DNA of 8,229 bases from Cellvibrionales bacterium. GTDB taxonomy: Bacteria > Pseudomonadota > Gammaproteobacteria > Pseudomonadales > UBA7434. Location: contig JABIQF010000122.1 in the NCBI GenBank assembly GCA_018668095.1, positions 1-8,229 of the forward strand. The letters run 5' to 3'. Under the pieces are notes generated by a model that was not told where the DNA came from, made no database searches, and saw only the letters and a list, made by a program, of their open reading frames with translations. Below, piece by piece: positions 1-6,196 of this stretch (within the stretch, counting starts at the first letter, position 1; each line of letters opens with the position of its first letter). Both the position numbers and the translations under genes were made by a program.

Positions 1-258
1 GAACAAAGTAAAACTTATGGCATTAAAGCGGTTGATGGTATTCGAGGTTTGATGCGACCTGTCATTACGGTTTATTTATTGGTTATTGCAACTTTATTAA
101 CGCTTAAAATAAATCAATTAGTCGGTGGCTTAGACAGTTTGGAAATGTCAGAGCTCAAAGGCATTTACGATAATGTGATTAATCAAATGCTGTTCTTAAC
201 CGCAACAGCTGTTACCTGGTGGTTTGGCTCTCGACCGAGTAGTCAGCGCCGCGATTAA
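1..258 (+). CDS. C-terminal part of a small 3-TM holin-like membrane protein (partial, runs off left edge)
   Basis: The frame is open from base 1, with no convincing start inside the window, so this is the last 85 residues of a longer protein; a TTG at 49 is probably just an internal Leu codon. Two hydrophobic segments are visible, at about fragment residues 20-36 and 62-76. The first is preceded by a basic, amphipathic stretch ending in MRPV, and the second ends in WWFGSRP (73-79), followed by a short polar, arginine-containing tail. The Arg-Pro before the first segment and the Trp-Phe-Gly-x-Arg ending resemble the 3TM holin family described for gene-transfer agents and found in many prophages; this match is from memory of the family pattern. 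A holin would sit in the inner membrane and release a lysis enzyme. No phage gene is visible to the right: the next gene is the convergent uup, with 30 bp between the two stop codons. It could instead be an unrelated small membrane protein. Confidence 0.55.
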   Translation, partial: EQSKTYGIKAVDGIRGLMRPVITVYLLVIATLLTLKINQLVGGLDSLEMSELKGIYDNVINQMLFLTATAVTWWFGSRPSSQRRD

Positions 259-288
259 TAACGGTTCTACGCTATAAGCGCGAAAGCT

Positions 289-2223
289 TTACTGAGTCTG
301 CTGTTCGTCTAATTCAATCCAGCGTTCTGTGGCGGCCTCTAGCGATTGCTGGTGCGCGGTCAGAGACTCAAGAATAGGTTGGGTTTCTGAGAAGGGCTTG
401 TCGTAAAACGCTGGGTCTTCTAGCGCTTTTTGTAGCTTTTCAACTTCGGCTTCAATTGCTTCAATTTTTGTTGGTAGTCCGTCAAGCTCACGCTGTAACT
501 TGTAGCTTAGCTTTTTAATAACCGGTTTTTCGATTGTCTTAGCTGTCGTATTAGTTGATGCGTTAGCGGTGGACGATGCCGTTGAGTTACTTGCCTTCGC
601 ATTTTTAAATTCAGGCGTGTCGGATACGCGTAACTCTTTGCCGTGTTTAAGCCAGTCGCTATAGCCACCAACATATTCTGAAACACTTCCGTCTTCTTCA
701 AAGACTAGAATGCTAGTGACAACATTGTCCAGAAATTCTCTATCGTGACTCACGATGATTAAACTACCATCGTATTGAACCAGTTTCTCTTCTAGCACTT
801 CAAGCATTTCAATATCAAGGTCATTTGTGGGCTCATCGAGCACTAACAAATTACAGGCCTTGGTGAACAGCTTTGCGAGTGCAACACGATTACGTTCGCC
901 ACCCGACAATGCTTTTACCGGTGTCATTGCACGCTTTGGCGAGAATAAGAAGTTTTGCAAATAACTAATAATATGACGGTCTTTACCATTGATGCTGATA
1001 AAGTCTCGGCCTAGGCTAACATTTTCCATTATGGATTTGTCGGCATCCAGCTCTCTAGCCACTTGGTCAAAATAACCCAGTGATAAATTGGTGCCGAGTT
1101 TGACGCTGCCTTCATCGGGCTCAATGAGACCAAGCAATATTTTTAATAATGTACTTTTGCCAACACCGTTATTGCCTATTAAGCCAATACGGTCGCCGCG
1201 CATAATTTTAAGTTTAAAGTTTTTAATCAGTGTTTCATTATTGTAGCCATGAGTAATACTTCTGGCTTCAACGACTTTACGCCCTGACTGCTCGGCGGTA
1301 TCCATCAACATGGTCGCTTTGCCTTGTCGCTTAATACGCTGTGCGCGCTCTTTACGCATTGATTCAAGCGCTCTAACGCGGCCTTCATTACGCGTGCGTC
1401 TAGCTTTGACCCCTTGGCGTATCCATTTTTCTTCTTCCGCTAGGCGCTTATCAAATAAGGCGTTTTGCGTTTCTTCTTCGTGCAGAGATTGTTCTTTTAA
1501 GCGTATAAAAGATTGGTAGCTACCTGGCCAGCTAATCAATTTAGCGCGATCAACTTCAATAATTCGAGTGGCTATTTTTTGCAGGAATTCTCTATCATGA
1601 GTGATAAAAACAACACTGCCGCGATAACCGCGAATGGTATGTTCTAACCATTCAATAGTGGCTATATCAAGATGGTTGGTCGGTTCATCCAATAGTAATA
1701 AATCTGGCTGTGATACTAATGCTTTGCCTAAGGCCACGCGTCGACGCCAACCGCCAGACAGCTGGGCTAAAGTTTTTTCGGCAGGGAGGTCAAGTTGGCT
1801 AATAATGGTTTCGGCTTGTTTTTCGATTTGCCAACCACCGCCTGCGTCAATTTCTGCTTGCAGTTCTTCCATACGCTGCATTTGCTTGTCATCGGCAGGG
1901 CTTTGCGTGGCTACTCGCTCGTATTCTTCTATGCGCTCAAACTGATCTCTTAAGCCTTCTTTAATAACATCAAAGACCGTTGTATCAATGGCTTCTGGTA
2001 GCGTTTGCTGAAGTTGACTGACGCGCAAATGGCGTTGTCGATGGACAAGGCCTTTGTCGGCTTCTATTGCCCCAGAAATAATATTGAGCAGTGTCGTTTT
2101 GCCGGCGCCGTTACGGCCCACTAAACAGATGCGCTCATTGGCTTCGATGGAAATATTGGCATCTTTCAATAAGGGATTATCGCCAAATTCTATGGAGATA
2201 TCTTCGAGACGAATCAGTGACAA
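289..2223 (-). CDS. uup: ABC-F family ATPase Uup
   Basis: This is a soluble protein of 644 residues (E. coli Uup has about 635) with two ABC ATPase domains and no membrane domain. Domain 1 has Walker A GRNGAGKT (36-43), signature LSGG (155-158), Walker B ending LLLLDEP with D179/E180, and switch His209. The inter-domain linker (about 240-310) is rich in charged residues and arginine, as in ABC-F proteins. Domain 2 has Walker A GNNGVGKS (350-357), LSGGE (439-443), D463/E464 and His493. A Ser/Thr/Ala-rich spacer (544-563) leads to a C-terminal coiled coil (about 573-640), the extension typical of Uup. ABC-F proteins act on ribosomes; E. coli uup mutants show raised precise excision of transposons. 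The start is TTG: the product then begins MSLI, as E. coli Uup does, and an AGG lies about nine bases upstream. It is third in a minus-strand series after alr. I see no clear terminator in the 30 bp before the convergent left-edge gene. Confidence 0.95.
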   Translation of the reverse strand: MSLIRLEDISIEFGDNPLLKDANISIEANERICLVGRNGAGKTTLLNIISGAIEADKGLVHRQRHLRVSQLQQTLPEAIDTTVFDVIKEGLRDQFERIEEYERVATQSPADDKQMQRMEELQAEIDAGGGWQIEKQAETIISQLDLPAEKTLAQLSGGWRRRVALGKALVSQPDLLLLDEPTNHLDIATIEWLEHTIRGYRGSVVFITHDREFLQKIATRIIEVDRAKLISWPGSYQSFIRLKEQSLHEEETQNALFDKRLAEEEKWIRQGVKARRTRNEGRVRALESMRKERAQRIKRQGKATMLMDTAEQSGRKVVEARSITHGYNNETLIKNFKLKIMRGDRIGLIGNNGVGKSTLLKILLGLIEPDEGSVKLGTNLSLGYFDQVARELDADKSIMENVSLGRDFISINGKDRHIISYLQNFLFSPKRAMTPVKALSGGERNRVALAKLFTKACNLLVLDEPTNDLDIEMLEVLEEKLVQYDGSLIIVSHDREFLDNVVTSILVFEEDGSVSEYVGGYSDWLKHGKELRVSDTPEFKNAKASNSTASSTANASTNTTAKTIEKPVIKKLSYKLQRELDGLPTKIEAIEAEVEKLQKALEDPAFYDKPFSETQPILESLTAHQQSLEAATERWIELDEQQTQ

Positions 2224-2247
2224 AGCGTTGACCTATAAATTGTTCAG

Positions 2248-2266
2248 AAAAAAAGCTTTAAAAAGC
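2248..2266 (-). terminator. Small hairpin with T7 run in the alr-uup gap (weak terminator or attenuator)
   Basis: Read on the minus strand, GCTTTTTAAAGC (2266-2255) can fold into a 4-bp stem (GCTT/AAGC) with a TTTA loop, and seven T residues follow directly. The stem is short and AT-rich, so termination would be inefficient. It lies after the alr stop and 25 bases before the uup TTG start, so it could reduce read-through from alr into uup or act as a leader element. Folding energy was not computed. Confidence 0.3.
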
Positions 2267-2268
2267 AT

Positions 2269-2293
2269 TGCAGAAATAAGCGCTGCAGAAATA
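2269..2293. repeat. Direct repeat TGCAGAAATA, two copies, 15-bp period
   Basis: The 10-bp unit TGCAGAAATA occurs at 2269-2278 and again at 2284-2293, a start-to-start distance of 15 bp. A looser third copy (CAGAAAAAAAGC) lies at about 2245-2256. All lie in the untranslated gap before uup and downstream of the possible TATAAT box, so they would be in the uup leader RNA if that box is used. No function is assigned. Confidence 0.5.
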
Positions 2294-2302
2294 GTTGGCG
2301 GG

Positions 2303-2308
2303 ATTATA
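2303..2308 (-). promoter_or_regulatory. Possible -10 box for uup
   Basis: A perfect TATAAT on the minus strand is followed by the GC-rich stretch CCCGCC, a discriminator type seen at growth-rate-controlled promoters. It starts six bases after the alr stop codon. At 16-18 bp spacing no good -35 hexamer is present (best 2 of 6), so the call rests on the -10 alone. It would give a leader of about 70 bases before the uup TTG start. Confidence 0.35.
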
Positions 2309-2313
2309 CGCGT

Positions 2314-3510
2314 TTATAGAACAATTCTAGCGACTCTTTGCGAAATACCAGTAAATAGTTCGTAGGCGATGGTTTCAGATAGCTGAGCAATCTCGTTAGC
2401 GGCGATGTTTTCACCCCAAAGTTCGGCGCTATCTCCGGGCTCTACATCAAAGCCCTGACCGACGATATCGGTAATGTCGACACTCAGGGTATCCATTGAA
2501 ACGTTGCCCGTTAAAGGGGCACGTTGACCATGAATCATTACTGGCGTGCCATTGGGAGCGTGGCGGGGATAGCCATCACCATAACCGGCACCAATGGTCG
2601 CGATAATACTCTCGCGCTTAGCCTGCCAATTACCGTTATAGCCTACGGTTTCGCCAGCTTCAATTGTGCGTATGGCTAATATGGGCGCGGTCAGCGTCAT
2701 AACGGGGAATAGCGATTCGCTAGCTGCGTTTGACTCGTCTAATGGGTCGGCACCGTAAAGCATTATGCCGGGACGAATATATTCAGCTGTCGCCGCATAG
2801 CTATCGAGTTGCTCTGATTGCCATTGTTGGTAGTTAGCGGCATTGTCATGTCGTAGTAGGGCGGCTGAGTTGGAGAGCGAGAGTGCGAAATTTGTCTGTG
2901 CTGACTTTTGCTCTAATGCCTTTTTAAAGCTTTGCATTTGTGACGCGTTGCTTGATACATCCTTACTCTCAGCATTACTGAAATGGGACATTAAAGTGAT
3001 CGATTCTTTATTGGCGTTGGCGGTATTCAGAACGGTATTAAGCGTTTCAAGCGATAAGCCGAGTCTGTGCATGCCGCTATCCACTTTTAGCCAATAATCT
3101 AAAGGCGAAGGCAGCGAGTTTATATCAATACTTTGTTCGTTGTGAATAACTACGGTTAATTGCTTATCGGCGCAGATTTGCAAAGCATCTGAAGATAACG
3201 CCGGGCTCATAACGACAATCATTTGCTTAATACCGTTATCACGAAGCATTAAGGCTTCATCAATTCTGGCTACGGCAAAGCCATGACAAACTGGCGACAA
3301 TGCTTTTGCGACATCAAGAATGCCATGGCCATAGGCATTCGCTTTTATAACCGCTATTAATTTAGCATTGGGAGCAATGGCTTGAGCGACCAATGCATTG
3401 TGTCGCAGTGCATCAAGATTAATATAAGTGCACACGCTCGTCAGCTTAGCCAATATTTTACTTTGTATTGAGAGGTGATTATTAATGTCTTTGTCCCTAG
3501 CTGGATTCAT
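2314..3510 (-). CDS. alr: Alanine racemase
   Basis: This PLP enzyme interconverts L- and D-alanine in the cytoplasm and supplies D-alanine for peptidoglycan. The N-terminal TIM barrel (about 28-260) carries the PLP lysine in AVIKANAYGHG (Lys56) and the LKVDSGMHRLG segment (141-151, Lys142 and Arg149). The C-terminal beta domain (about 270-398) carries the second catalytic base in VGYNGNW (Tyr291), then GYGDGYPR and GNVSMD. At 398 residues it is about 25 longer than most Alr proteins, whose sequence usually begins near TYINLDALRHN (28-38 here). The annotated ATG has a poor ribosome site, so the first 25 residues may not be translated. A GTG at 3435 would give the usual length but also lacks a good Shine-Dalgarno. 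An AGGG in codons 4-6 is not placed to serve any ATG, GTG or TTG. It lies 28 bp after the ketosamine kinase and 90 bp before uup. Alr versus the catabolic paralogue DadX cannot be settled from sequence, but no dadA is adjacent. Confidence 0.95.
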   Translation of the reverse strand: MNPARDKDINNHLSIQSKILAKLTSVCTYINLDALRHNALVAQAIAPNAKLIAVIKANAYGHGILDVAKALSPVCHGFAVARIDEALMLRDNGIKQMIVVMSPALSSDALQICADKQLTVVIHNEQSIDINSLPSPLDYWLKVDSGMHRLGLSLETLNTVLNTANANKESITLMSHFSNAESKDVSSNASQMQSFKKALEQKSAQTNFALSLSNSAALLRHDNAANYQQWQSEQLDSYAATAEYIRPGIMLYGADPLDESNAASESLFPVMTLTAPILAIRTIEAGETVGYNGNWQAKRESIIATIGAGYGDGYPRHAPNGTPVMIHGQRAPLTGNVSMDTLSVDITDIVGQGFDVEPGDSAELWGENIAANEIAQLSETIAYELFTGISQRVARIVL

Positions 3511-3538
3511 TATTTTTTATGTTCTTTAATAAAGCGAA

Positions 3539-4450
3539 TTACACATAACGGCCAATAATATCTTTTACTTGCTCAGAATAGCTGAGCCCAAATATATTTA
3601 AGTGATTCAATAAATGGTAGAGATTATAAAGTGGTACGCGGTTGCGCCATTGAGCTTCCATGGGCCATGCTTCATCGTAGGCCAAATAAAACTCATGAGG
3701 TAAGCCGCCAAACATTAATGTCATGGCGATATCTGCTTCTCGCCAGCCATAATACACGGCAGGGTCGATTAATGCAGGTTGGCCATGCTCATCGACCAGC
3801 AGATTACCAGACCATAAATCACCGTGCAAAAGCGAGGAGGGCTGGGTAGGAATGAGCTCAGGCAGCCTTTTACATATCGACTCAATATACGTTACCCATT
3901 GGAATTCAAGAAAGCCATTATCTAATGCCAGCTGTGCTTGATGCCGAAGGCGTTGCTCGCTAAAAAAGGCGTGGCCATCATTGTACCAACCATTAAGTTG
4001 GGGGTTTTCACCGCAGTAATTATCATGCTCTAAACCAAAGCGTGGCGGTCGTGGTGTTAGGTCGCTCTGGCTGGTTTTATCTTGGCTGGTATTGTTGCGA
4101 TGTAAATCGGCGAGCTGTGAGGCAAATACCCGCCAATAGTCTGAGGTTTGCTGTTTACTGGCAATATGCTCTATGAGTAAGCAGTTATCGCTAACATGGA
4201 GGACTTCAGGAATACGCAAAGATTGAGTTTGAGTTAATAAATTAAGACCATGCGCTTCTTTAGCATAAACATCATCGTTTATGGCGGTTGAAATTTTGGC
4301 GACGATTTTATCGTCCCGCTGATTGCTCAAGAGGTATATTTGGCTGCTAGCATTGCCGCCAATCATGCTGGTTTCAGTGATTTGCTCGAAACCATTGGCA
4401 GTCAGCCAAGCTTGGGTTGTTACTCCAACGGGAATTTGTAACTCATTCAT
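3539..4450 (-). CDS. Fructosamine/ketosamine-3-kinase family protein
   Basis: This 303-residue protein of the aminoglycoside/choline-kinase-like fold is close in length to the roughly 286-290 residues of bacterial FN3K proteins such as E. coli YniA. Family enzymes phosphorylate sugar-amine adducts (ketosamines) on proteins or small molecules at the 3-hydroxyl, which destabilises the adduct and reverses glycation. In this numbering the ATP-binding lysine is in IVAKI (Lys52), the FGLEHDNYCG and FFSEQRL segments lie in the middle, the catalytic loop is HGDLWSGN (209-216, Asp211), and the metal site is in LIDPAVYYGWREAD (Asp229). The C-terminus has the family's LYHLLNHLNIFG. The frame is open 48 codons further upstream (to an ATG at 4594), but that stretch has no family resemblance or ribosome site. 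The ATG at 4450 has a GGA about eight bases upstream and fits the family length. The exact bacterial substrate is not known from sequence. It is probably first in a kinase-alr(-uup) transcript. Confidence 0.9.
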   Translation of the reverse strand: MNELQIPVGVTTQAWLTANGFEQITETSMIGGNASSQIYLLSNQRDDKIVAKISTAINDDVYAKEAHGLNLLTQTQSLRIPEVLHVSDNCLLIEHIASKQQTSDYWRVFASQLADLHRNNTSQDKTSQSDLTPRPPRFGLEHDNYCGENPQLNGWYNDGHAFFSEQRLRHQAQLALDNGFLEFQWVTYIESICKRLPELIPTQPSSLLHGDLWSGNLLVDEHGQPALIDPAVYYGWREADIAMTLMFGGLPHEFYLAYDEAWPMEAQWRNRVPLYNLYHLLNHLNIFGLSYSEQVKDIIGRYV

Positions 4451-4458
4451 TGAGCTGT

Positions 4459-4466
4459 CCATTATA
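4459..4466 (-). promoter_or_regulatory. TATAATGG box close to the ketosamine-kinase start
   Basis: A perfect minus-strand TATAAT (4466-4461) ends ten bases before the chosen ATG, so a transcript from it would have almost no leader. The same octamer TATAATGG occurs again 77 bp upstream (4543-4536), where it would give a normal leader. Neither has a recognisable -35 at 16-18 bp. One of the two is a plausible promoter for the kinase-alr block; I cannot tell which. Confidence 0.3.
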
Positions 4467-4733
4467 TAGGCTGTATAGGGGGCTTTTTGGGCATCATAAT
4501 AGCGTGATTTTTCTAAGTCTATTGATTGCCAGCCACCATTATAGGGCCATCCTATCATGATATGTTCTAGCGAGTTTATGAGTATTGCATACATGAATTA
4601 AAGCTTTGCATGCGAGCTTGGCGGCTTGTCTACTAAAGCCTATCAATGTGGCATATACTCTGGGCATAAGCAGTTATAAATAAGCTATAAACCGTTTATT
4701 TTAACTTTGCGCTAGCCTATTTTAATCGCTGTA

Positions 4734-4761
4734 TTGATTTTGGCTAAGCACACACGATAAA
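4734..4761 (+). promoter_or_regulatory. Possible promoter for the 5'-nucleotidase gene
   Basis: TTGATT (4734-4739, 4 of 6 to the -35 consensus) and GATAAA (4756-4761, 4 of 6 to the -10 consensus) are 16 bp apart. A start of transcription near 4768 would leave an 18-base leader that includes the AGG at 4773-4775, ten bases before the ATG. The match is modest and other AT-rich hexamers are nearby. Confidence 0.35.
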
Positions 4762-4785
4762 GATAAATGCACAGGTAATTGAATA

Positions 4786-5709
4786 ATGGTATCAAAGCTC
4801 GGCGATAAACTGGTTATAGCGATTTCTTCGCGTGCCATGTTCAAAATGGATGATAGCCATCGCGTCTATGAGCAAGAGGGCTTGGCGGCCTATTCTCAGT
4901 ATCAAATTGATCATGAAGATGAGCCTTTAGAGCCGGGCGATGCCTTTCCCTTGGTCAAGAAATTACTCAGTATCAATGAGCGCTTAGAGGGTGAATCTCG
5001 CGTAGAAATCATACTGTTGTCTCGAAACAGTGCGGATACTGGCTTGCGCGTGTTTAATTCTATTGAGCATTATGGGCTCTCTATTGCACGCGCAGCGTTT
5101 TGTAGTGGTGAGAGTCCTTATCGCTATGTACAAGCGTTTGGCTGCCATTTGTTTTTATCAACCGATGCTGAAGATGTTCGTTCGGCATTGGATGCCGGTG
5201 TCGCTGCGGCGACGTTTCTACCAGCGAGTAATGGCGGTGCTAATGTCGATAGCCTCAAACATGTTGATCAGTTGCGCTTTGCCTTTGATGGCGATGCCGT
5301 ATTATTTTCTGATGAAGCGGAACAAGTGTACAAAGCTGATGGCTTAGAAGCGTTTACTGCTACCGAGCGCGCTGCGGCCAAAGAGCCTTTGTCAGGCGGT
5401 CCGTTTAAGTCCTTTTTAGCGGCACTGCAAATGTTACAGGCTGAATTCCCTGGTGATGATTCTCCTATCCGAACAGCTTTAGTGACCGCGCGTTCAGCAC
5501 CGGCCCATGAGCGGGTCATTCGGACTTTAAGAGCTTGGCATATTCGCATTGATGAATCCTTGTTTTTAGGCGGCCTGCCAAAAGTCGAGTTTTTACGGGC
5601 CTATGGGGCCGATGTCTTCTTTGATGATCAACGCGGACATTGCGACTTAGCGGCCGAGCATATTGCCACTGGGCACGTGCCACACGGTGTTGCTAACAAA
5701 GCAACCTAA
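4786..5709 (+). CDS. Cytosolic 5'-nucleotidase (cN-I type, HAD-like)
   Basis: This is a full-length, 307-residue member of the 5'-nucleotidase family related to vertebrate cytosolic 5'-nucleotidase I, which removes phosphate from nucleoside monophosphates (AMP in the animal enzymes). No signal peptide is present, so it should be cytoplasmic. The N-terminal half has the family signatures VIAISSRAMF (10-19), GDAFPLVKKLL (51-61) and ILLSRNSADTGLRVFNS (76-92). The HAD-like catalytic elements follow: FDGDAVLFSDE (167-177) with Asp168 and Asp170, LVTARSAPAHERVI (232-245) with the motif II Thr, GLPK (Lys266), and ADVFFDDQ (275-282) with acidic residues 280-281. The ATG has an AGG ten bases upstream. 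It appears to be a single-gene unit: a divergent neighbour on the left and a hairpin terminator about 80 bp past its stop. The bacterial members are little characterised, so the physiological substrate is inferred. A degenerate 15-bp tandem repeat overlaps its stop codon. Confidence 0.92.
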   Translation: MVSKLGDKLVIAISSRAMFKMDDSHRVYEQEGLAAYSQYQIDHEDEPLEPGDAFPLVKKLLSINERLEGESRVEIILLSRNSADTGLRVFNSIEHYGLSIARAAFCSGESPYRYVQAFGCHLFLSTDAEDVRSALDAGVAAATFLPASNGGANVDSLKHVDQLRFAFDGDAVLFSDEAEQVYKADGLEAFTATERAAAKEPLSGGPFKSFLAALQMLQAEFPGDDSPIRTALVTARSAPAHERVIRTLRAWHIRIDESLFLGGLPKVEFLRAYGADVFFDDQRGHCDLAAEHIATGHVPHGVANKAT

Positions 5710-5745
5710 TTACAGGCAACCTAGTGACAGGCTGCCAAACGACAA
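5701..5745. repeat. Degenerate 15-bp tandem repeat across the 5'-nucleotidase stop codon
   Basis: GCAACCTAATTACAG (5701-5715) is followed directly by GCAACCTAGTGACAG (5716-5730), identical at 13 of 15 positions. A third, weaker unit, GCTGCCAAACGACAA (5731-5745), matches the second at 9 of 15. AGTGACA recurs again at 5752-5758, one base out of phase. The gene's TAA lies inside unit 1, and unit 2 repeats a stop (TAG) in the same frame. It looks like a recent small duplication at the gene end. Confidence 0.6.
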
Positions 5746-5793
5746 AAAATCAGTGACAAAGTGTCCAATGGAAGAGTCAGTCATTTAAACAAT

Positions 5794-5841
5794 GAGAAAA
5801 ACCGATAAAGGGTTGGTTTATCCCTTTAATCTTCTCTTTTT
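5794..5841 (+). terminator. Rho-independent terminator after the 5'-nucleotidase gene
   Basis: AAAGGG (5807-5812) pairs with CCCTTT (5822-5827) around a 9-base loop. The stem extends past a one-base bulge with GAT/ATC (5804-5806 and 5829-5831) and, past an internal loop, with GAGAA/TTCTC (5794-5798 and 5832-5836). Five T residues follow (5837-5841). An alternative pairing, GATAAA with TTTATC, competes inside the same segment. It lies about 85 bases beyond the stop codon. Energies were not computed. Confidence 0.6.
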
Positions 5842-5947
5842 GCTCAAGATTCATAATTTTATCAACAATATTCGATTTGGATTGCAAAGAAATAGCAGGT
5901 TGAATATCATCAGCGCAGCAATGTCTATGAGACTAGCTGCGAATCAT

Positions 5948-5959
5948 TCATAGCTATGA
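5948..5959. promoter_or_regulatory. 12-bp perfect palindrome, possible operator
   Basis: TCATAGCTATGA is its own reverse complement. It lies about 240 bases upstream of the cysB start and 107 bases past the preceding terminator, in AT-rich non-coding sequence. The size would suit a dimeric regulator, but no promoter is identified around it, and a 12-bp palindrome can occur by chance. Confidence 0.25.
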
Positions 5960-6078
5960 TTAATACTGTGTTTGATACTCAATAAATTTTATTTTTAACA
6001 GGTTTAGCGCGATTACTAACAATGCGCTTGTTGCTTTCATCACATTTATCTCCGCTCAGTTGATTAAGTGTGACTTGA

Positions 6079-6118
6079 TGTCGATTGCGACAATAAAAAA
6101 ATGAGACGGTGTCGATTG
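6079..6118. repeat. Direct repeat TGTCGATTG, 31 bp apart, upstream of cysB
   Basis: The 9-bp unit TGTCGATTG occurs at 6079-6087 and 6110-6118. The 31-bp period is about three helical turns, so the copies face the same side of the DNA. The first copy also lies in a small inverted repeat, GTCG/CGAC (6080-6083 and 6088-6091). The second copy ends 78 bases before the cysB ATG, a position suited to a regulator binding site. Which protein would bind is unknown. Confidence 0.45.
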
Positions 6119-6196
6119 TTGTCAGTGTCCGGTAACAGGGAGTTTACGGCTAATGTTCAACTCAATTAACTGAATCAAACAACGAAAGCACCCATT

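Larger units (their letters stand above)
4451..4785. other. Divergent intergenic region between ketosamine kinase and 5'-nucleotidase
   Basis: These 335 bases separate two divergently transcribed genes and should hold promoters for both. The kinase side has two minus-strand TATAATGG boxes. The nucleotidase side has a TTGATT/GATAAA pair. The rest is AT-rich, with no convincing gene, RNA or strong hairpin. An open minus-strand frame covers 4451-4594, continuous with the kinase, but its peptide is not one I recognise. Confidence 0.6.
5842..6196. other. Long intergenic region upstream of cysB
   Basis: This is 355 bases without a supportable gene on either strand. It holds a 12-bp perfect palindrome TCATAGCTATGA (5948-5959), inverted repeats AGCGC/GCGCT (6006-6010 and 6024-6028) and AACAA/TTGTT (6018-6022 and 6028-6032), and two copies of TGTCGATTG 31 bp apart (6079 and 6110). 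I found no promoter with both hexamers close to consensus. The cysB promoter should be here; autoregulation by CysB is known in enteric bacteria, but its sites are too variable to call by eye. Confidence 0.5.

Noticed and set aside
2255..2266. Operator at the GCTTTAAAAAGC inverted repeat
   Set aside because: It is a short AT-rich inverted repeat beside a poly-A run; the hairpin-plus-T-run reading explains it better.
1310..2365. Open reading frames on the + strand opposite uup (for example 1634-1945 and 2054-2365)
   Set aside because: They lie antisense to a clearly conserved ABC-F gene, show Ser/Arg/Cys-rich composition typical of antisense frames and match no family I recognise.
2843..3849. 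Open frames on the + strand opposite alr and the ketosamine kinase (2843-3097 and 3631-3849)
   Set aside because: Both are fully antisense to well-conserved coding sequence and have no ribosome site or recognisable domain.
5030..5549. Alternative frames inside the 5'-nucleotidase gene (+ 5030-5347 and - 5268-5549)
   Set aside because: The nucleotidase frame carries all family motifs across this stretch; the others are by-products of its codon use.
5701..5760. CRISPR-like array
   Set aside because: The units are 15 bp, contiguous and degenerate, with no spacers, and no cas gene is present.
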